DNA of 25,098 bases from positions 1-25,098 of IMG/VR virus record IMGVR_UViG_3300005962_000003. One strand, given 5' to 3'. The notes below the pieces were generated by a model. That model was not told the DNA's origin, ran no database searches, and was given only the letters and a program-made list of their open reading frames with translations. This document shows positions 16,627 to 21,310 of this stretch, piece by piece. The first letter of the stretch is position 1, and every line of letters starts with the position of its first letter. The stretch comes from a virus. The position numbers and the translations under genes are program-made.

Positions 16627-16948
16627 AAAAATTAACTAATAGGAATTTGAACTGTAGCTTTGACAACTCATCTTCGCTTAAAATTTTCCCCTCTTCTAAA
16701 CGGATTGATAGCTGAAAAACAATAAGAATATCACCAGGGGAGAGTTGAATTGGAATACGGTTAAAAGTGACTTGAATGTTTAGCAATTTTGTAAGCAAAT
16801 CTGCGGTTGCTTGGTGTCCAACCGCACTAACAAAGGAATTGCTTGTTAGCAATTCCTTCACTTCTTCAATCCCTACTTCCTTAATATGTAAGGAAGTAGG
16901 AAATTGTTTTAACATACTTAGGCTAAACGCATTTGACAAGTATACCAT
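16625..16948 (-). CDS. acrIII-1: Anti-CRISPR viral ring nuclease (DUF1874 / AcrIII-1 family)
   Basis: A 107-residue protein. It starts MVYLSNAFSLSML, the hallmark opening of DUF1874 (STIV B116, SIRV1 gp29), followed by EVGIEEVKELL, then FVSAVGHQATADLLTKLL, then NRIPIQLSPGDILIVFQL and RLEEGKILSEDEL. These match the family block by block and the length is normal. Characterised members are dimers that bind and cut cyclic tetra-adenylate (cA4), switching off type III CRISPR-Cas defence. His45 in GHQATA corresponds to the catalytic histidine, and Arg83 and Glu86 fall where further active-site residues are known, so the enzyme looks intact. A full binding site (AAAGGAGGTG) and a repeated leader element precede it. 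Confidence 0.93.
   Translation of the reverse strand: MVYLSNAFSLSMLKQFPTSLHIKEVGIEEVKELLTSNSFVSAVGHQATADLLTKLLNIQVTFNRIPIQLSPGDILIVFQLSIRLEEGKILSEDELSKLQFKFLLVNF
16802..16900 (-). repeat. Three consecutive perfect hairpins inside acrIII-1
   Basis: Three inverted repeats lie one after another. TGCGGTTG/CAACCGCA is at 16802-16826 (8-base arms, 9-base loop). AAGGAATTGC/GCAATTCCTT is at 16833-16858 (10-base arms, 6-base loop). CCTACTTCCTTA/TAAGGAAGTAGG is at 16872-16900 (12-base arms, 5-base loop). They cover roughly codons 17-49, including the codon of the catalytic histidine. Confidence 0.9.
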
Positions 16949-16959
16949 AACCCACCTCC

Positions 16960-16983
16960 TTTATCCCATATTGTTCAGATAAA
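16960..16983 (-). promoter_or_regulatory. Repeated leader element, copy 2 (acrIII-1 leader)
   Basis: On the minus strand TTTATC and GATAAA flank TGAACAATATGG. The right arm touches the GGAGG of the acrIII-1 ribosome binding site, leaving no room for a promoter start after it. The left side merges with the T run of the upstream terminator. A leader hairpin or an operator fits better than a -10 box. Confidence 0.72.
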
Positions 16984-17008
16984 AAAAATAGGGGGCAAAG
17001 CCCCCCCC
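16981..17008 (-). terminator. Strong rho-independent terminator upstream of acrIII-1
   Basis: On the minus strand GGGGGC pairs with GCCCCC around the 3-base loop TTT, followed by TATTTTTTTT. It follows the gene ending at 17017. Confidence 0.92.
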
Positions 17009-17016
17009 TTTTTTTC

Positions 17017-17364
17017 TTACCTTTTCCATCTTCTTAACTTAAACTCTTCCTTTCTAGAATATCTTGAAAGGTCAAACTCTAGGGGGGCGTAAAAGTCTCC
17101 CCACCCTTTATCAATATATACGAATTTTCCGCTTAGGCCTATCTTCTCTGCAAAATTCTTTTCAACAACAATATAAGAGGGTAGATCAATCGTCCCTCTG
17201 TATTTGGAATAAGTCATATTCTCATCAATTAGTTTTACATATTTTAGCGCGCTCGGGGCATACAATTTTAGCGTTTTTAGAAACCTTCTTACCCCGGCGG
17301 GACAAGTTGTAACAGTAATAGTTTCCCATTTTTTGGGAAACTTTTCATTTTCGTAAATTAACAT
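17017..17364 (-). CDS. Unknown basic protein, 115 residues
   Basis: A protein starting MLIYENEKFPKKWETITVTT after GGAGGGAGGTG. Strand-rich in the middle (GTIDLPSYIVVEKNFAEKI, GKFVYIDKGWGDFYAPLEF), with a strongly basic ending (SRKEEFKLRRWKR). No known motif. It overlaps the preceding gene by 7 bases, so the two are co-translated and may work together. Several inverted repeats lie in its coding sequence, the best being AGTTTCCCA/TGGGAAACT at 17320-17342 and CCTTTC-AGA/TCT-GAAAGG at 17049-17071. Position beside acrIII-1 makes it an anti-defence candidate only by association. Confidence 0.7.
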   Translation of the reverse strand: MLIYENEKFPKKWETITVTTCPAGVRRFLKTLKLYAPSALKYVKLIDENMTYSKYRGTIDLPSYIVVEKNFAEKIGLSGKFVYIDKGWGDFYAPLEFDLSRYSRKEEFKLRRWKR

Positions 17365-17717
17365 ACACCTCCCTCCTTTTCTATGAAGTAATTGAGGATC
17401 TTCTCAATTACTTCTTTAGTAGATTTTATTTCCAGTGACAGCCTACCCCTTTTAACTCCAACAATCTGATTACCCAGTTTGTAGTAATAAAATGATTTAG
17501 GGGAGAAATTTCTAAACTCCTCCACATCTCCAAACAAACTGTTTAGGATACTCTTGAATGTTTTACCAACCTTCTTGCGATCCAGTCCAAGCTGCTTAAA
17601 GTTCAACCATTTTTTCCTATCGGAAAAAATGGTCAATAGACAAATCTCCCCTCTCATAGAAACATAATAAGTTTCCATTACAAATATGTAATGTTTTGTG
17701 TAGAACTTCTTTACCAT
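17358..17717 (-). CDS. Unknown basic protein, 119 residues
   Basis: A protein starting MVKKFYTKHYIFVMETYYVS after AAGGAGGTG and a repeated leader element. It is basic and of mixed alpha/beta character, with GLDRKKVGKTFKSILNSLFG and KSFYYYKLGNQIVGVKRGRL in the middle and a helical end (EVIEKILNYFIEKEGG). Not recognised. Its coding sequence contains two perfect 12-base inverted repeats (17385-17414 and 17606-17633) and one 7-base one (17676-17693). It is the first gene of a two-gene unit. Confidence 0.7.
   Translation of the reverse strand: MVKKFYTKHYIFVMETYYVSMRGEICLLTIFSDRKKWLNFKQLGLDRKKVGKTFKSILNSLFGDVEEFRNFSPKSFYYYKLGNQIVGVKRGRLSLEIKSTKEVIEKILNYFIEKEGGVC
17385..17414 (-). repeat. Perfect 12-base hairpin near the gene's 3' end
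   Basis: GAAGTAATTGAG (17385-17396) and CTCAATTACTTC (17403-17414) flank a 6-base loop. The hairpin lies entirely within codons near the end of the gene that stops at 17358 and just before the start of the next gene at 17364. Confidence 0.9.
17606..17633 (-). repeat. Perfect 12-base hairpin inside the gene
   Basis: ACCATTTTTTCC (17606-17617) and GGAAAAAATGGT (17622-17633) flank the 4-base loop TATC. It encodes part of an ordinary-looking stretch (FSDRKKWLNF), so the palindrome sits on top of coding sequence. Confidence 0.9.
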
Positions 17718-17735
17718 AACACACCTCCTTTTATA

Positions 17736-17761
17736 TTTTATCCCATATGGTTCAGATAAAA
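17736..17761 (-). promoter_or_regulatory. Repeated leader element, copy 3
   Basis: On the minus strand TTTTATC and GATAAAA flank TGAACCATATGG, which itself holds the 8-base palindrome CCATATGG. It is followed by TATAAAAGGAGGTG and the gene at 17717. It is identical over its 26 bases to copy 4. Confidence 0.75.
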
Positions 17762-17785
17762 CAGAATAGATAGATAGATAAAGAG

Positions 17786-17803
17786 GGGGAGGATATCCTC
17801 CCC
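17786..17803 (-). terminator. Palindromic hairpin, probable terminator
   Basis: An 18-base perfect palindrome, GGGGAGGATATCCTCCCC, six bases after the stop of the gene ending at 17809. The following sequence is CTCTTTATC rather than a pure T run, so termination may be weak. A short GATA tandem repeat (17767-17781) separates it from the leader element. Confidence 0.65.
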
Positions 17804-17808
17804 ATGAA

Positions 17809-18135
17809 TTAACGAGTATCTATGCTTACTATGTATTTTCTGTTTCCTAGCCTTTTTCTTATTTTCTCTACAAACTTTTGCCTTCTGTCGTCTCCATGAA
17901 GCAACCACAACTCCAACTCAAGCCTATCTATAAAGGGGTCCCACATGGTTAATATCGCATTGTCATACCAGTCATCTTTTTCGGTGCGAACATCCCACCT
18001 CAGTGAGGCTCCGTATATATAGGAGTCACTTACTTCTACCCTTTTGTAATATTTTCTGAGCTCTTGGGCGTAGAGCTCCAAAATTTTTTTCTCAACATCA
18101 TGCCCCTCGTAAAACTTCATGACTAGCCATCTCAT
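17809..18135 (-). CDS. Unknown protein, 108 residues
   Basis: I use the ATG at 18135 (MRWLVMKFYEGHDVEKKILE), preceded by AAGGAGGTGTGT. The protein has an N-terminal helix (HDVEKKILELYAQELRKYY), then strands (KRVEVSDSYIYGASLRWDV) and a tryptophan-rich acidic centre (DDWYDNAILTMWDPFIDRLE), ending in a basic helix. Aromatic and charged content is high for a phage accessory protein. No family recognised. It is a single-gene unit with a leader element before it and a hairpin after it. Confidence 0.7.
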   Translation of the reverse strand: MRWLVMKFYEGHDVEKKILELYAQELRKYYKRVEVSDSYIYGASLRWDVRTEKDDWYDNAILTMWDPFIDRLELELWLLHGDDRRQKFVEKIRKRLGNRKYIVSIDTR

Positions 18136-18152
18136 ACACACCTCCTTTTATA

Positions 18153-18178
18153 TTTTATCCCATATGGTTCAGATAAAA
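18153..18178 (-). promoter_or_regulatory. Repeated leader element, copy 4
   Basis: Identical to copy 3 over 26 bases, with the same TATAAAAGGAGGTG following. It begins at the T run of the hairpin at 18177-18198, so terminator and leader overlap as in copies 1 and 2. Confidence 0.75.
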
Positions 18179-18221
18179 GGGGAGGGTATCCTCCCCTTAT
18201 AAGAGGGGGTGCTAAGCCCCC
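18177..18221 (-). terminator. Two tandem terminator-like hairpins
   Basis: The first in transcription order (18205-18221) pairs GGGG and GC with GC and CCCC around TTA; it overlaps the last codons of the gene ending at 18212. The second (18177-18198) pairs AAGGGGAGG with CCTCCCCTT and is followed by TTATC. Two in a row suggest that reading through is strongly limited. Confidence 0.8.
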
Positions 18222-18514
18222 ATAAAAACTTTTACATCACTGTTCAACCTTTCAAGTATTAATAATGATGATTTTGTGCTTGGGGTAATAAGAATATAAT
18301 CGTCAAATTCTTCAATAGTTAGTAAAGTTTTCTTCAGCGCCTTGAGACAATGAGTATCACACTGAAAATCATCTAGCGTAAAATTACTCAAATCTATTGT
18401 ACTGATACAATCGCTAAATTCTACTTCTCTGTAATAATTAGAGAAGTAGTTTTTAAGAGTTCTGTAGAACTCTTCTCTCTTCTCTCTTTCAACATAAAAT
18501 TTGAATCTTTCCAT
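18212..18514 (-). CDS. Unknown protein, 100 residues, first gene of the early-type cluster
   Basis: I use the ATG at 18514 (MERFKFYVEREKREEFYRTL) after AAGGAGGG. It sits directly downstream of a consensus promoter (18541-18570), making it the first gene of the transcript. The protein has an N-terminal basic helical segment, then EVEFSDCISTIDLSNFTLDD, two further cysteines/histidines (CDTHC), and a strand pair (DDYILITPSTKSSLLI). C-D-T-H-C could bind metal, but one cluster alone is not a known motif. Not recognised. Three consecutive inverted repeats lie inside it (18396-18474). Confidence 0.72.
   Translation of the reverse strand: MERFKFYVEREKREEFYRTLKNYFSNYYREVEFSDCISTIDLSNFTLDDFQCDTHCLKALKKTLLTIEEFDDYILITPSTKSSLLILERLNSDVKVFMGA
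18396..18474 (-). repeat. Three consecutive hairpins inside the first cluster gene
   Basis: ATTGTA/TACAAT (18396-18411, 4-base loop), CTACTTCTCT/AGAGAAGTAG (18421-18449, 9-base loop) and AAGAGTTC/GAACTCTT (18455-18474, 4-base loop) follow one another. The arrangement resembles the triple hairpin in acrIII-1, though the sequences differ. Confidence 0.88.
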
Positions 18515-18540
18515 ATAACCCTCCTTTTTCTTACACATAC

Positions 18541-18570
18541 ATTATAAACTATTGCACCCCTGTTTGTCAA
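18541..18570 (-). promoter_or_regulatory. Consensus sigma-70 promoter
   Basis: On the minus strand TTGACA (18565-18570) and TATAAT (18541-18546) are perfect consensus boxes 18 bases apart, and the ribosome binding site of the gene at 18514 follows about 20 bases downstream. This is the best promoter in the window and suggests that the host's housekeeping RNA polymerase transcribes the 18.5-15 kb cluster early in infection. Confidence 0.9.
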
Positions 18571-18599
18571 GTCTTTTTTAACGAGTTTCACTAAAGATG

Positions 18600-18818
18600 C
18601 TATTTTTCTTCCTTTGGCTCAAAGTGGATGCAACCGAACTTCTCACCAGTAACAGCAACAAAGAAGAAATCGGAGTTTGCTACGACAACATCAGGTTTGT
18701 CATTGCTAGGATACATTTCAAACAATTTGCAATCACCAAACTCTAAATAAACTTTCATATGGTCGAAAAACTGTCCCAGGTTTCTCCAGTGTTTGCAATT
18801 CTTGCAAATTTTTTCCAT
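18600..18818 (-). CDS. Small four-cysteine zinc-ribbon-like protein
   Basis: A 72-residue protein with CKNCKHW at the start (Cys5, Cys8), GDCK (Cys30) and FGCIHFEP at the end (Cys63). This CxxC...C...FGCxxFE pattern is common in small phage proteins of unknown role, presumably binding zinc. The ribosome binding site is AAAGGAGGT. It is transcribed from its own probable promoter (18841-18870), upstream of the consensus promoter. A small hairpin (TTTGCAA/TTGCAAA, 18792-18808) overlaps the first codons, including the first cysteines. Confidence 0.8.
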   Translation of the reverse strand: MEKICKNCKHWRNLGQFFDHMKVYLEFGDCKLFEMYPSNDKPDVVVANSDFFFVAVTGEKFGCIHFEPKEEK

Positions 18819-18840
18819 AACTACCTCCTTTCACTAAAAA

Positions 18841-18870
18841 ATAATAAGTGATTAGGGATGGATTTGTAAA
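18841..18870 (-). promoter_or_regulatory. Probable promoter of the zinc-ribbon gene
   Basis: TTTACA (18865-18870) and TATTAT (18841-18846) on the minus strand, 18 bases apart, each one base from consensus. It lies at the edge of the AT-rich repeat region, about 23 bases before the start codon, so AT content alone raises the chance of a false match. Confidence 0.55.
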
Positions 18871-18882
18871 GGGTTTTGAAGT

Positions 18883-19322
18883 AAAAAAATGCTTAAAAAT
18901 CGTTACAAAACCACGCGATTTTTGATAAAAAACACCCCATTTTTTACGCAAAAACACACATTTTTGAACAGATTTTCGTATTATATAATACTATATATAG
19001 TATTATATAATATTATTATATACCGAAAATCTCACCAAAACTACGCGATTTTTGATAAAAACCCCCTAAAAAATGCCAAAAATCGCTATGTTTTGAATAG
19101 ATTTTTGACACTTTTTAGATGGAAAAAATGATTAAAAAATGCTTAAAAATCACCTCATTTTTGATAGAAAAACCCCCCATTTTTGATAGAAAAAATGCTA
19201 TTTTTTTTGATAAAAAACGCTACATTTTTGACACTTTTTGATGCTAAAAATGATTAAAAAAACCGCCATTTTTTTGATGGAAAAACGCACATTTTTTAAC
19301 GATTTTTGATAGAAAAAATTGC
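18883..19322. repeat. AT-rich noncoding region with iteron-like repeats (origin candidate)
   Basis: The gap from 18819 to 19352 has no credible gene. At least seven copies of a TTTTTGATA(A/G)AAAA-type motif occur (near 18919, 19049, 19157, 19180, 19203, 19269 and 19302). Longer direct repeats also occur: 18906-18931 with 19036-19061 (one mismatch, exactly 130 bases apart), 18884-18901 with 19134-19151, and 19101-19138 with 19224-19261. All repeats have the same orientation. Iteron-like direct repeats in very AT-rich DNA with a large palindrome are typical of replication origins. The origin role is inferred; a regulatory or noncoding RNA locus is the alternative. Confidence 0.75.
18970..19032. 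repeat. 34-bp perfect palindrome within larger inverted repeat
   Basis: Bases 18979-19012 are a perfect 34-base palindrome of A/T with a single C and G near its centre. It is enclosed by AGATTTTCG (18970-18978) and CGAAAATCT (19024-19032), separated from it on one side by about 11 extra bases. It could form a cruciform or a long RNA hairpin. It lies between two copies of the 26-base direct repeat. Confidence 0.92.
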
Positions 19323-19352
19323 TTATTTTTAGCACGAAAACATGTCATTTTT

Positions 19353-19679
19353 TTAATTTATATCCATATCCATACCTACTATTACTTTTACGGGTTTATG
19401 CAATCTCTTTGCAAGTCGTAGTTCTCTCTTAAGTCCATTACTTGTGAAAAAGTCGGTTTTGTCAAACACATAAACCCATACCTCATCGCATAAACTTAAC
19501 AATTTTAGGCTCTTTTTTATTGCTTCTCTTTCGTTTATTCCTGTCCATCCAAATAGAATTGGTGTGTTGATTATTACGATGTCTTTTCTTTCCTTGTATA
19601 TTCCCGCTATAAACTCCTTTACTTCCTTTACTCGCCATTTCTCCCTGTTGAATTTATGTGCAAGATAAATCACCAGCAT
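19353..19679 (-). CDS. DUF4406 / nucleoside deoxyribosyltransferase-like protein
   Basis: A 108-residue protein starting MLVIYLAHKFNREKWRVKEV. The order of an opening strand ending in a small residue and H/P, a helix, IVIINTPILFGW, then LLSLCDEVWVYVFD and SNGLKRELRLAKRL resembles the DUF4406 and nucleoside 2-deoxyribosyltransferase-like fold (S-x-G-x-x-x-E at the substrate site). Such phage proteins are thought to act on nucleosides or nucleotides; the substrate is unknown. The ribosome binding site is weak. It is the last gene before the AT-rich repeat region. Confidence 0.6.
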   Translation of the reverse strand: MLVIYLAHKFNREKWRVKEVKEFIAGIYKERKDIVIINTPILFGWTGINEREAIKKSLKLLSLCDEVWVYVFDKTDFFTSNGLKRELRLAKRLHKPVKVIVGMDMDIN

Positions 19680-19709
19680 ACGCTAAAACCTTTTTTACCG
19701 TAAACAAAA

Positions 19710-20120
19710 TTAAAACGAATACGAAACAAACACATAAACTGATAAATTCGTTAGAGTGAAATAGTTAAACCTCAAACCAGCACCAAGAAAAAAATCATTA
19801 TATACACTATGTGTATATATTAATACTCCTTCATTGTCATTAACTCCCAACCCAACCATATTATCCTTTCTTACTTTGTATAAAATCGTATTAGTTACAC
19901 TTTCGCTCTTCGTTATTATTACTTCCTTCACAATCTCGCTACTGTTGGTAATGTAGTTAGTTTTATAATTCGTTTTGATGAAACTCTGCATGTTTGTTAT
20001 GTAGTTAGTGTGTTTTGGTGTCTCGTCCTCGCTAAAAAAAAGATACTTACAAATCATAACGCCCCCCACAAATGATACTACTAACATTACTAACATCGTT
20101 ATAGCAAAGACATATCGCAT
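19710..20120 (-). CDS. N-terminally anchored envelope protein, spanin candidate
   Basis: A 136-residue protein. Residues 3-29 form a transmembrane segment (FAITMLVMLVVSFVGGV) followed by an acidic KYLFFSEDE. Residues 37-75 are N/T-rich (TNYITN, KTNYKTNYITN). The C-terminus (VGLGVNDNEGVLIYTHS to VYVFVSYSF) is a set of alternating strands ending in Phe, like outer-membrane beta proteins. One segment in the inner membrane and an outer-membrane-like end, inside a lysis block, would suit a one-gene spanin-type protein in a Gram-negative host. This is inference. It overlaps the upstream gene by 22 bases. Confidence 0.65.
   Translation of the reverse strand: MRYVFAITMLVMLVVSFVGGVMICKYLFFSEDETPKHTNYITNMQSFIKTNYKTNYITNSSEIVKEVIITKSESVTNTILYKVRKDNMVGLGVNDNEGVLIYTHSVYNDFFLGAGLRFNYFTLTNLSVYVFVSYSF
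19801..19830 (-). promoter_or_regulatory. Recurrent AT-rich element, variant copy D inside a gene
   Basis: On the minus strand it reads GAGTATTAATATATACACAT then AGTGTATA, identical for 15 bases to copy C at 22386-22418 and containing the perfect dyad TATACAC/GTGTATA. It lies inside the coding sequence of the anchored protein (codons for LIYTHSVY), 120 bases before the start of the next gene. Confidence 0.45.
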
Positions 20121-20497
20121 TCCTTACCCTCCATCTTTGTCTTGATAAATTTAAGAAGGAAATCATCAAGCCTAACATACCTACGATTTGGCTTTTTATT
20201 GCTTGGATATATGAATAGGTTTCGTTTAATTTGTATCGTCGTAAATCTCAGTAGCGTCCAGCCCAACACACTTGCTAGCGTGTATTTGATGCAATCCTCC
20301 TGATAGCCCGAAGGTGAGTTATGTCTTCCATAGTTCCACACACCCCCCTCCACTTCTATTGCTAACTTAATACTTGGAATAGCATAATCAAACCTGTATT
20401 TGTATTTAGGATAAGCAAAGTAATATTCTCGTTCCCAATTTAGGTTGTAGATTGTCTTTATCGTGTCTAAAATCGCTTCCAGTTCCAAATACTTCAC
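20099..20497 (-). CDS. PD-(D/E)XK-like endonuclease (DUF559/Vsr-like)
   Basis: I choose the GTG at 20497 because AAGGAG stands six bases before it and it overlaps the upstream stop as GTGA; a GTG 18 bases earlier is an alternative. The 132-residue protein has Glu24, then RFDYAIP with Asp37 and IEVEGGVW with Glu48 and Glu50. It continues GRHNSPSGYQEDCIKY and LGWTLLRFTTIQI. This fits a phage nuclease family of the Vsr/DUF559 type with fold PD-(D/E)XK, in which R-F-D-x-A and E-V/I-x-G-G-x-W are diagnostic. Possible roles are Holliday-junction resolution or DNA processing. Confidence 0.78.
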   Translation of the reverse strand: MKYLELEAILDTIKTIYNLNWEREYYFAYPKYKYRFDYAIPSIKLAIEVEGGVWNYGRHNSPSGYQEDCIKYTLASVLGWTLLRFTTIQIKRNLFIYPSNKKPNRRYVRLDDFLLKFIKTKMEGKECDMSLL

Positions 20498-21078
20498 AAC
20501 CTGCTCCTTACCCACCTCACAAAGTCATCTACTTTGTTTTTTAGAATGATGTTTCTTATCACCGCTTCATAGTCATTGTTTGTCTTTATTACAATCCCCT
20601 TCTCCTTCTGATACTTCTCCGCCAAGTCCAACAACACATCTCTACTCATTGCCTCTATTTCGTTTTCCTTTTTAAAATCACTCACAGCGTCCCATATCTC
20701 TTTACGAGGGTTTGGTAAACTAGTGTTGTTTTTTGACAACAATTGCTCCGAATATAAAAGCGTTTTGTTTAGCATAAACGAGAGTTCTTTAGCAAGTAAT
20801 ACCATGTTTTCTGTCATTTTCTCTAGCCTCGCCAATTGCTCATCCACCTTACCAATTTTGGTAAGGTTATCGCCATCCACCTTACCAATTTTGGTAAGGT
20901 CATCAAACTTCACAATTCCCTTGTGTTTTATGGCACCTACAATCTTTACTAGTTCTTCATCGTTTAGCAATGTCCTGACACCATTCTGAATTTTGTTCGG
21001 AAATAATTCTTTTACCACCTTTCTGATGGTATTATGTGACACGCCAAGCATACTAGATATTTTCTTTATTGTCCACAT
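20494..21078 (-). CDS. Helix-turn-helix DNA-binding regulator with tandem 11-residue repeat
   Basis: I choose the ATG at 21078 (MWTIKKISSMLGVSHNTIRK, 194 residues), preceded by AAGGAGGAT. Residues 3-25 are a clear helix-turn-helix (IKKISSMLGVSHNTIRKVV). Residues about 60-81 hold a tandem 11-residue repeat (LTKIGKVDGDN, LTKIGKVDEQL), followed by a coiled-coil-like helix and a helical C-terminus. The DNA of the repeat contains two copies of a 20-base near-palindrome (20847-20899), like operator sites. It sits between the holin-type genes and the nuclease. A repressor or antirepressor role is possible. Confidence 0.72.
   Translation of the reverse strand: MWTIKKISSMLGVSHNTIRKVVKELFPNKIQNGVRTLLNDEELVKIVGAIKHKGIVKFDDLTKIGKVDGDNLTKIGKVDEQLARLEKMTENMVLLAKELSFMLNKTLLYSEQLLSKNNTSLPNPRKEIWDAVSDFKKENEIEAMSRDVLLDLAEKYQKEKGIVIKTNNDYEAVIRNIILKNKVDDFVRWVRSRL
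20847..20899. repeat. Two palindromic 20-base repeats, 33 bases apart
   Basis: CCTTACCAATTTTGGTAAGG occurs at 20847-20866 and 20880-20899 and is palindromic in 9-base arms. It lies within a 27-base direct repeat. The 33-base spacing keeps the frame of the host gene and places the two sites about three helical turns apart, on the same face of the DNA. Confidence 0.9.
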
Positions 21079-21310
21079 CTTTATCCTCCTTACTAGCTTC
21101 AAAATTAAAACCGCCCGTTTTTACATTTAAACTTTTTAAGTCTAAAACCCCCTCTACAAACAAATACAAAAGTGACACAGAAAGCACGATTATTAAATAA
21201 GTTTCATCGTTGATTTTACCAAGATACTTTAGTGTAAACGCACTAATAAAGCTAGAAATAAAAACGAAAAATTTCCTAGAGAATATATTACTTAACTTTT
21301 GATAAAACAT
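21053..21310 (-). CDS. Putative holin (two transmembrane segments)
   Basis: An 85-residue protein with two hydrophobic segments, near residues 14-31 (FFVFISSFISAFTLKYL) and 37-56 (TYLIIVLSVSLLYLFVEGVL), followed by a charged tail (FEASKEDKDVDNKENI). Size, two segments and a polar C-terminus fit a small phage holin, which makes the membrane hole timed for lysis. It overlaps the XhlA-like gene by 23 bases and the next regulator gene by 26, so all are coupled. The ribosome binding site is weak. Assigned from topology and location. Confidence 0.6.
   Translation of the reverse strand: MFYQKLSNIFSRKFFVFISSFISAFTLKYLGKINDETYLIIVLSVSLLYLFVEGVLDLKSLNVKTGGFNFEASKEDKDVDNKENI

Noticed and set aside
17767-17781. 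GATA tandem repeat
   Set aside because: A short tetranucleotide run between a hairpin and a leader element, probably simple slippage.
18733-18957. Minus-strand open frame of 74 codons overlapping the zinc-ribbon gene
   Set aside because: It overlaps a well-supported gene in another frame, lies partly in the AT-rich region and has no binding site.
18889-19131. Plus-strand open frame of 80 codons across the AT-rich repeat region
   Set aside because: It runs through direct repeats and the 34-base palindrome, is low in complexity, is on the strand with no other gene and has no ribosome binding site.
18915-19320. DnaA boxes in the repeat region
   Set aside because: The minus-strand motif TTATCAAAA differs from the box TTATCCACA at several places, so I describe it only as iteron-like.
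18883-19322. CRISPR array or solitary CRISPR repeats in the AT-rich region
   Set aside because: The repeats are short, diverged and unevenly spaced (about 22-130 bases), with no unique spacers of constant length and no cas gene.
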